A DNA stretch of 14,562 bases from Tubulinosema ratisbonensis (taxonomy: Eukaryota > Microsporidia > Tubulinosematidae). The position numbers and the translations under genes are program-made. Shown in pieces: positions 8,301 through 14,562 of this stretch; position 1 is the first letter of the stretch, and each line of letters opens with the position of its first letter. Location: NCBI GenBank assembly GCA_004000155.1, contig RCSS01000204.1, positions 1 to 14,562 on the forward strand. Reading direction: 5' to 3'. The notes beneath the pieces were generated by a model. The model did not search any database. It saw nothing but the letters and a program-made list of their open reading frames with translations, and had not been told where the DNA came from.

Positions 8301-8639
8301 TGCTTATCTTATATCTTCTCCGGCTTTTTTGTGTAATTCTTCTACTGACTTAACTTTTGACAAAACTTTTTACTTGAATAAGTCTTCTCTTCTGACATGC
8401 AGGGTGTTTTGGAAAATATTTAAAACTTTTAGTTGATTAGTTTATAGTATTTAAAGAAATTTAATAAATAATTATGGCCTTAATTTCTAATCAAAAATTT
8501 AATAATAAATTTATAAAGAAACGAAAACCAAAAGATATGTCCTCTATGATTCAAGCATATTTGAAGTTTTAGATAATGTTGCCTCGAAGATAGACAAAGA
8601 TGTTCATTAATATTTTTTAGGTATTAGATTTTATATTTA

Positions 8640-9190
8640 ATTGAACATTTTAAGGAATACAAATAAATATTTTAAAAGCGGCCGTTAATGTATTACTAAT
8701 CAATAATAGTAGATACGAATTCAAATATTGTTCAGACAGTTAAATATGGAGGTGGGCTTGTTTGTGTTGGGAACACTTTCAGTTAAAGGGCTAAGTGAAA
8801 TAGATTTTAGCAATAAATTTTTTTATTCTTTTAAAAAAACATTCTTAGGGGTCTTTTAGAAAGGTTTGTTGAGATTTCAATATGAAAAATATTAGATTTT
8901 TATTCTAATTACAATTTCAAACATACATCAAAACAGTATAAGAATATTTTTAAATAAAAACATTAAAATACTTACATGCCCATCATATCTCCGAACTCTA
9001 GTTCTATCAAATATCATTGGGCTAGCCTGATCGCCGAAACACTTATAAACATTTCGAGTAAAAAATGCCCAAAATCAAATATCCTCAAAAAGCAAAACTT
9101 AAAATTTAAAAAAATTTTTATTACATGCCAAAAATAGAACCGTGAAAAAGTAAAAAGGCAAGGAAAATGCTAAATTAAAGGATACATTAT
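8640..9190 (+). pseudogene. Decayed Tc1/mariner transposase, catalytic half
   Basis: Consecutive motifs of a Tc1/mariner DDE transposase appear in order across frameshifts and stops. NKYFKSGR at 8662 matches the 'skFnlFgsdGr.yvwr' region. TVKYGGGLVCVG (8736..8771), continued one frame over as LGTLSVKGLSEIDF (8767..8808), matches 'tvkhGGGsvMvWGcfs.nGvg.l.fi'. YNFKHTSKQYKNIF (from 8910) matches 'QqDNdpkHtsk...f', with the catalytic Asp position not preserved. ISPNSSSIKYHW (8985..9020) matches 'WPsqSPDLNPIEhlW', the third acid being Lys. MPKIEP then KSKKARKML (9125 on) matches the C-terminal 'mprRi.avikakGg'. The upstream frame at about 8510-8570 (KKRKPKDMSSMIQAYLKF) may be the preceding segment. 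Inactive. Confidence 0.65.
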
Positions 9191-9214
9191 NACTTATACA
9201 TGAAAAGTGCTAAT

Positions 9215-10395
9215 TTTATCATATATCTTGTAACAGACGATCATAATGTGTTAAAATCAGAATAGAGAAAATATGACGAAAGTACCTCATGAGCATAACT
9301 ATGCTGGAAAAGTAGCCAAAAACAAATTTTCATCAAATCTGTAGAACGAAGGATCTGATAATACAAAAGAGTTACACTTTGATATTTTTACTGCATGTCA
9401 TCTTTACTGGATAAGAAACAATTGCAAGCATTCCTAAATATAAATCCCTATGGAAAAAATAAATACAGTGAGAAGTCAAACAAAATATTTTTAGCAAACT
9501 TTAATGATATTAAGGAAGAAGTTAGACACAATTTGAGAGACGAAATNTTTTTTAAAATACAATTCTAGGTATAATGATCACAACAATTGTCTATTTTACT
9601 GATTCTTTTCTTAATATCTATGTATTGCTATTCGAAATATTCAAATCTCTTTCCAAAGATTTTTTACAATTAATAATTATATAAGGGCCGTGTTCTGAAA
9701 ACCCTTCCTCTAGCATATATGCATAAAAAGAATAAAACGGAATCATCATGCATTAACTGCTTCAAAATTTTACAAACTTTCACTCTAAATGTATTTAGTA
9801 CACTATTTTAGACTTTGGAAGGGCTCTAAAAATTTTATAAAAAATGTTTATTTGGATTTAAACTAAATTTATGCCTTTTTTATTTTTGTTCAATTGGTTC
9901 AAAGGCGAATCTAAAGATTAAGGTTGAACTTAAATCACAAAAAAGTCAAAAGTTAGAGGCTTAGTTAGTATGCTTTTAAACTTATGTTTACAAAGTTAAA
10001 GCTGTAATAAATAATTATTATAAAATAATAATTTATCTTAAAATCAAAAAACAAGAAAAACGTGTTAAATTTTTACGATATATTTTTAAAAGTTAAAGTC
10101 AAAATTGTGAGCAATGTTCAGAAAATTATGATTCTCTTCATTCACCTAAACAATGAAACCATAGGGAAAGATTCTTAAAAACATTCTTCTCATGAAAAAT
10201 GGTGTTGAGGGATCGCATAAGGTACTTAATAAAAATGCTTGTGTTGTATATTTAAAAACAGCAAAGTTGTTAGGTATACTTTGGAAGGAGAAAAACATAT
10301 ATTTTACAGATTATTACAATATTCTTCTGGGAGGACAGATTTTGTAGATTGAATATAAAGAAGACAAAAATCTTTAATCTGCAATTTAAATGAGG
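9215..10395 (+). pseudogene. Decayed MULE transposase with FLYWCH-type zinc finger
   Basis: Motifs follow one another over about 1.2 kb. FLYWCH-like finger: YHISCNRRS, stop, CVKIRIEK (9217 on), then one frame over MTKVPHEHNYAGKVAK (9273 on). Linker: NINPYGKNKYSEKSNKIFLA, inside a 57-codon open frame at 9395..9568. Catalytic core: IVYFTDSFLNIYVLLFEIFK then SLSKDFLQLIII (9586..9681), where 'FEIFK' stands for the usual DGTFK, so the first Asp is lost; then LKTLPLAYMHKKNKTESS then CINCFKIL (9695..9772), the 'lPLvYallpnKteetY..ff..l' block. In the same frame, KLNLCLFYFCSIGSK (about 9860..9905) is the CxxH-Q-WRK block with Tyr for His. C-terminus: RYTLEGEKHIFYRLLQYS (10272..10325), the 'RTNNs.EgwH..f.rllqy' block. 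Several stops and frameshifts make it inactive. Confidence 0.7.
10013..10033. repeat. Perfect 9-bp hairpin inside the MULE relic
   Basis: AATTATTAT (10013..10021) and ATAATAATT (10025..10033) are complementary around AAA. All A/T, so possibly chance. Confidence 0.35.
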
Positions 10396-11761
10396 TAAGT
10401 TTTTTTGTAAAGTAGATTTGATATAATTTTAGAGAGTTGTTATCACTGAAATTTAAATTTCATTTTTTATTTTTGAAATTTATTTTGATGTTAAATTTTG
10501 CATTTTTAGGATTATATGTTTTCGCATTTTTGCCTCAAAATTCTTAATACATTTTACGACAGAAAGGTTCAATATGTATTTAGCACACATTTTTTACCTG
10601 GGCTGAAAAAACTCCATCTTATTATTTTTTTAAATAAACAATTCGTGGTGATTTGAAATTAATTGATTTTATTGTACTAGAGAATTTGTTTGGAATTACT
10701 ATTTTTGGTTTATTAGTTTGATAACTCAATTATAAACATTTTAATGAGTTTATTATATCTTAGCTTAATCGATGACATTCTTTCGAGAATTTGTTGTATC
10801 ATATTTTTTATTATTCTTAATTATTATAAAATACAATAAAAGTTTTTGTCAATTTCTGTGAATTTTCTGTTTGAACTTTATTTTTTCAGTAATTTCTTTT
10901 AAACACATTTTTATAGTGACCTCGTAAAACACTTAAATATAGTTTTGTTTTTAAGATTTTTATTGCTTCATCATTCTTCCATTAAAATTAGTAATATTTT
11001 TTTAAATTGTATTTTTAATCGATAAGCTAAATTAATATGTTTGTTTATATTTTATTTAAAATATTTAGCATTGAGAACAATATCATACAAATTAAGCAAA
11101 AAAAATTTAATACTTATTGCCCAAACCAATTTATTAGATTCATGGATAAAAGTTTTTTAATAATACAATTTATTATCTAATTTAGTTGAAAATTTTTATA
11201 GAAAATATTATTAGTATTATCTGTTCTAATGACTAAATGTAAATTAATATATTTCTAAATCAAAGATATGCTCATACGCGGTTTTATATCTCTGAAATTT
11301 TGATATCTACAAGTATATTAAAAAAGATTTTTTAAAAGTTAAATTTTTAATATCTCAAATATACAAAAGCCTTTCAAGATAAAATTTTTACATTTTTAAA
11401 ATTAAAAAGGGATGACATTTCACTAAATTTAAAGAATATTCATAATAATACTGGAAAACATAACAGAAATAGTTTATAAATAAATCATTTTTAATTAGTT
11501 TATTTTTAAAAAATCTAAAAAATATTTAAGAAAGAATTTTTTTTAAAAATAAATTTAAATACTTTTCTGAATATACAAATTTTAATTTTTAAAGATATAA
11601 AAAATTTAAGAATTTTTATTTACTTGAATTGTACACCTAATAAAGAAATAACACAAAAAATTGTTATTCTTCTAAAAAATTTTAAATTTTCGTATGAAGA
11701 ATTAATTTAAAAAGTTTTCAATTTAAAAGTAAATTTCTCAAAATAAGAATAATGATCAAAT
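10396..11761. other. Gene-free AT-rich stretch
   Basis: I see no gene, RNA or clear repeat in these 1.4 kb. Part around 10500-10740 has longer stop-poor runs on the plus strand but no recognisable motif. Confidence 0.5.
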
Positions 11762-12025
11762 TTAATTAACCAAAAATAATTTGTAAATTCCTAAGCAAAT
11801 ACAGGAAAAAATTAAAAATAAAGAAAAGGGGTATTGAGTGGGTAGAGAATCTTCCATCCAAGACTCTTCCGAAAAAGATTCTGTGGGTTCGTCAAAAGTA
11901 TCATAGGGTGCTTCGAACTCAGTGTAATTTATAAATTGAAGTTTTCTGTCACTCATAGTTTTATTAGAAGTCACAATAATTAGTAAAATGAATATATACC
12001 TGAAATTTTGACAATAAATATTCAT
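11762..12025 (-). CDS. Small signal-peptide/single-pass membrane protein
   Basis: An 87-residue protein from ATG 12025. Residues 1-22 look like a signal peptide (MNIYCQNFR then YIFILLIIVTS). Residues 24-62 form an acidic, Ser/Thr-rich segment with one possible N-glycosylation site (NYT). A C-terminal membrane helix (about 67-85) contains FSLFLIFSCICLGIYKLF and is followed by only two residues. The frame is open back to ATG 12094, but CCC directly precedes ATG 12025 and the signal peptide begins there, so I prefer it. Starting at the later ATG 11956 would give a 64-residue tail-anchored protein without the signal sequence. Architecture, length and the CCC-ATG-AAT start match the interrupted gene at 1723..1992. 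Probably placed in the secretory pathway or plasma membrane; function unknown. Confidence 0.65.
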   Translation of the reverse strand: MNIYCQNFRYIFILLIIVTSNKTMSDRKLQFINYTEFEAPYDTFDEPTESFSEESWMEDSLPTQYPFSLFLIFSCICLGIYKLFLVN

Positions 12026-12028
12026 GGG
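12026..12028 (-). promoter_or_regulatory. CCC motif directly before ATG 12025
   Basis: On the minus strand the start reads TACCC-ATG-AAT. It supports choosing 12025 over 12094 or 11956. Confidence 0.4.
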
Positions 12029-12443
12029 TAAAAAATTTTTGCGAATTTCTCCAAAATAAATATTATTTAAATTTTCTTTAAAAGATTTTTTCAAGAATTT
12101 TTAATTTTTTACAAATTTGGTTACTTAGATCAAAATTCCAGTAAAAATTATATAATGGTTTTATATTTAATCTTTTTTGATAGATATAAAATGTTGAATT
12201 TGTGGGACTAAGGTGATAAAAATAATTGTTTTTAGGTATTTTTATTGAAACCAGGATTTTAAAAAATCACGGAAATTTTTGATCTTTACAAGATTGAGCA
12301 AATTAAAAATCTTGAGTTTTACTAAAAGGTTTAAGATTTAAGTAATATTTTATTATCAAGAAATTTTATATTCTAAATTTTTTATATTCAAAGTGTTCTA
12401 AGAATTTTTTATCGGACTTTTACATATAAAGTATTTTGTAGCC
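12029..12443. other. Divergent intergenic region
   Basis: This 415-base gap separates two divergently transcribed genes and should hold both promoters. No specific motif is recognised apart from the start-proximal triplets. Confidence 0.5.
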
Positions 12444-13334
12444 ATGAGTAAAAAAAGGAAATATGTCGTTAATAGTAAGAAAGATATAGAAATGGATGAG
12501 TTTGGTCGGAAACCAGGATGTAGTTCGGATGCTGATGATTTGAAAGTTGATATCAAAACTACAGATTCTCACAAACATATGAGTTATAATGAATGGAATG
12601 AAAACAAAGAATATGAAAAAATTAAGTATGAAAGAGAAGTAAAAAATCTGTTTTTTCCTTGCTTAATACCTTATAGAAAATTTCTAAGAGAACGAAAACA
12701 TATTTTAGAAATTATTTTTCCTGTATTTTTGTTTATAATTTATATATTAATGTATTTTTTGATGAATTTCAGTACACCCAAAGAATATCAAGTTTTTTTA
12801 ATAATTCCTTTTTTTATAAATTTAGCCATTTTACTGATGAAGGCTTTATTGATCATAAATTTAATTTTACCTGATTTTATAGCAGAAAGAAGATGTTTTT
12901 ATTTAAGAATAATCACTTTTTTCATTCTTATATTTAATTTTTTATACTTATTTGTATGTAGAATATTAATATATTACTTTAATACAAAATTTGATGAAAC
13001 TATTATAATAGAATGTTCAGCATTAGCGCAGAGTATATTTTTAGCATATTCATACACTTCTGTATACGATTTAGAAGAATTTTTTGTGTTTAAAATTTAT
13101 ATTTTATTTGTTTCTTTGTTTTTGTTTATAGTGACATGTATCTTTGTACCGATCGATAGAATATTTATTTTCTTTGTTTTTACTCAAATTTTGATTTTGT
13201 TGATAAATTTTGTTTCATTTCTATCACATTATGAAAATAAGTATTGGTCTGAAAATACATGTTTTTCTCTTTTCTTTTATCTCCATATTGTTTTTTTAAT
13301 AGAGAATAACAATTTAAGACTCAATTTTAATTAA
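12444..13334 (+). CDS. Multi-pass membrane protein, unknown function
   Basis: A 296-residue protein. Residues 1-86 are hydrophilic, charged and probably cytosolic, with a Lys/Arg-rich start (MSKKRKY) and no signal peptide. The rest is strongly hydrophobic with six or seven likely helices at about 87-107, 117-142, 153-178, 187-206 (weak), 214-235, 239-260 and 272-286 (weak). Loops carry basic clusters (AERR at 147-150). I do not recognise a transporter, acyltransferase or channel motif, so no function is given. ATG 12444 is the first ATG in the frame and is preceded by GCC. The protein ends at TAA 13332. A polytopic orphan of this kind fits the many lineage-specific membrane proteins of microsporidia. 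Confidence 0.85.
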   Translation: MSKKRKYVVNSKKDIEMDEFGRKPGCSSDADDLKVDIKTTDSHKHMSYNEWNENKEYEKIKYEREVKNLFFPCLIPYRKFLRERKHILEIIFPVFLFIIYILMYFLMNFSTPKEYQVFLIIPFFINLAILLMKALLIINLILPDFIAERRCFYLRIITFFILIFNFLYLFVCRILIYYFNTKFDETIIIECSALAQSIFLAYSYTSVYDLEEFFVFKIYILFVSLFLFIVTCIFVPIDRIFIFFVFTQILILLINFVSFLSHYENKYWSENTCFSLFFYLHIVFLIENNNLRLNFN

Positions 13335-14223
13335 ATTGAAAGGTATATTTTTTAGACACATTTTCGGGATAAAATTTTAAGAGAATGTATTCAATTCATT
13401 AATATAAAATTAGATTTTACTGTAAATTATTAAAAATTTTTCTTATAAGTGTTTTTTTATAAAAGAAAATGCTTTGATTTATATTTTTTTTGTTTTAAAA
13501 ATATGATTTTAAGAATGTGGAGAATTCTATTAAAGCTGATTAAATAAAAAAAAAGTACGTAATTTATTATCAAAAACATCTTTTAAATAGTAATGATTTT
13601 TAGAGTATTCCATCAAAAAGAGATGTCTTAAATAAAATGAAAGATTTATATTTTAATACAAGATTGTATTTTAGTTTAATCTTTATTAATCATCCATAAT
13701 ATTAAGAAAAAATTTTTTAATTTACATAGTTTGACAAACAAAGTAATTAATTTTAAGCAGTAAAGAGAAAATATTAGAGCAAAAAAATGATTTTCTTTTT
13801 ATTTTTTTTAATTCATAATTCCTACAAACATTTATTTTACCGATTGTTTTTTTAAGCAGTTTTTGTTGTTAAGATTATTAGGTACTTTTTTATTTTAAAG
13901 TATTAATTCTAAGAAGATTTGCATAGATGATTTATTAAAAAGTCTTATTTATTTCGAGAAAATTACCCTACACAAATATTTTAAATAACAAAATTAAACT
14001 TTGCTTCTAATTAAATATAAAAATAACAATATTTCTTAAATCGAAGTATTAAAAAATGTAAACCTTTATTCAAAAATCCTTAAAAGAAATCTTTTTTTAA
14101 ATCGTTAGAAATAAAAAAATAATTAAACAAACAATAAAAGTCAACTTTTTATTCTTTTAAATAGTTACTACCAAATCCCCTGCGTAAAAAAATCGTACTA
14201 ATGCCGATCTCTTTTTTAAAGCA
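13335..14223. other. Gene-free AT-rich stretch
   Basis: No gene, RNA or long repeat is recognised in about 0.9 kb. Confidence 0.5.
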
Positions 14224-14244
14224 TATTATTTCAGAGAAATAATA
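14224..14244. repeat. Perfect 9-bp hairpin
   Basis: TATTATTTC (14224..14232) pairs with GAAATAATA (14236..14244) around an AGA loop, 125 bases before the last gene. Confidence 0.45.
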
Positions 14245-14283
14245 CAAAAACTATATTAATTACAAAAGTATGCATTACAAAAC

Positions 14284-14324
14284 TTGTTATCAATCTTATG
14301 GATTTAAAAGATGAATGATAACAA
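14284..14324. repeat. 9-bp inverted repeat upstream of the last gene
   Basis: TTGTTATCA (14284..14292) is complementary to TGATAACAA (14316..14324). It ends 45 bases before ATG 14369. It could be an operator-like element in the promoter, or chance. Confidence 0.4.
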
Positions 14325-14365
14325 ATTATAAAATAATTTTTAACAATTACAATCAAATTCCTTCA

Positions 14366-14368
14366 CCC
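14366..14368 (+). promoter_or_regulatory. CCC motif directly before ATG 14369
   Basis: The start reads TTCACCC-ATG. This is the third CCC-ATG start in the window and favours 14369 over the in-frame ATG at 14315. Confidence 0.4.
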
Positions 14369-14562
14369 ATGTTGTTATTTTGTTTTATTTTAAAATTATT
14401 ACAAACTCCATCCACATATGAAAAAGTAAAAGAACTAGTTTTTAAAGACTCTCAAGAATTCGAAAGAGATAAAAATACTTGGAACATCTTTTTCTGGAAA
14501 TATTCTAGAATTCATACAAGTCTTACAAATCTCAATGATGAGAAGATAAAAAACGGTTTTTT
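14369..14562 (+). CDS. 5' end of a probably secreted protein, cut by the window edge
   Basis: The frame is open from ATG 14369 to the end of the window (64 full codons, no stop). The first residues, MLLFCFILKLLQTPST, look like a signal peptide. The following 48 residues are soluble, charged and Lys/Glu-rich with several aromatics (WNIFFWKYSRIHTSL). The frame extends upstream to an ATG at 14315, but that would put 18 polar residues before the hydrophobic core, and CCC directly precedes 14369. I do not recognise the family. The codons use both C and T endings and look like real coding sequence. The C-terminal part lies outside the window. Confidence 0.65.
   Translation, partial: MLLFCFILKLLQTPSTYEKVKELVFKDSQEFERDKNTWNIFFWKYSRIHTSLTNLNDEKIKNGF

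Noticed and set aside
9395..9568. 57-codon frame with ATG at 9395
   Set aside because: It is the linker part of the decayed MULE transposase, flanked by matching blocks in other frames.
11957..12025. Possible short intron between a splice-like CAG/GTATAT and the AG before 11950, with TACTAAT as branch point
   Set aside because: The region is an in-frame signal peptide with a CCC-supported start, so no intron is needed.
14160..14260. Higher-GC patch that might hold a small RNA gene
   Set aside because: Only a 9-bp hairpin at 14224..14244 is visible; no tRNA or other known RNA fold can be drawn.

Overview
The window looks like nuclear DNA from a microsporidian with a large, gene-poor, extremely AT-rich genome, of the general kind seen in Edhazardia-like species. 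This is an inference from base composition, short intron-free reading frames, 'CCC' placed directly before some start codons, and the mix of decayed DNA transposons. No rRNA, tRNA or housekeeping gene is present to fix the species. Six isolated N bases (66, 322, 627, 4951, 9191, 9547) suggest a draft assembly or polymorphic sites.

From left to right: a 232-residue minus-strand gene (63..761); a small minus-strand signal-peptide/membrane-protein gene interrupted by one in-frame TGA (1723..1992); a minus-strand IS630/Tc1-like transposase relic (2165..2400) followed by hairpins; a 29-bp near-perfect inverted repeat (3077..3162); a decayed Merlin (IS1016-type) transposase (about 3300..3950, +); a 450-residue membrane-anchored coiled-coil protein whose C-terminus resembles a ubiquitin-specific protease that has lost its catalytic residues (4462..5814, +); a long gene-poor stretch with one 39-codon micro-ORF (6588..6707); a decayed Tc1/mariner N-terminal half on the minus strand (about 7610..8300); a decayed Tc1/mariner catalytic half on the plus strand (about 8640..9190); a decayed MULE transposase with a FLYWCH-type zinc finger directly behind it (about 9215..10395, +); an empty AT-rich stretch; a second small signal-peptide/membrane protein (11762..12025, -) built like the one at 1723..1992; a multi-pass membrane protein (12444..13334, +); and the 5' end of a probably secreted protein running off the window (14369..14562, +).

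The genes do not form operons or an obvious pathway. Most of what the sequence supports as real genes is lineage-specific: secreted or membrane proteins without a recognisable enzyme. The long gaps are partly a graveyard of class II transposons from at least three superfamilies (Merlin, Tc1/mariner/IS630, MULE), recognisable only by reading through stops and frameshifts. The items most worth checking are the pair of small membrane proteins with matching CCC-ATG-AAT starts, one carrying a TGA in its signal peptide; the apparent pseudo-deubiquitinase; and the abrupt change of synonymous codon usage inside the first gene.
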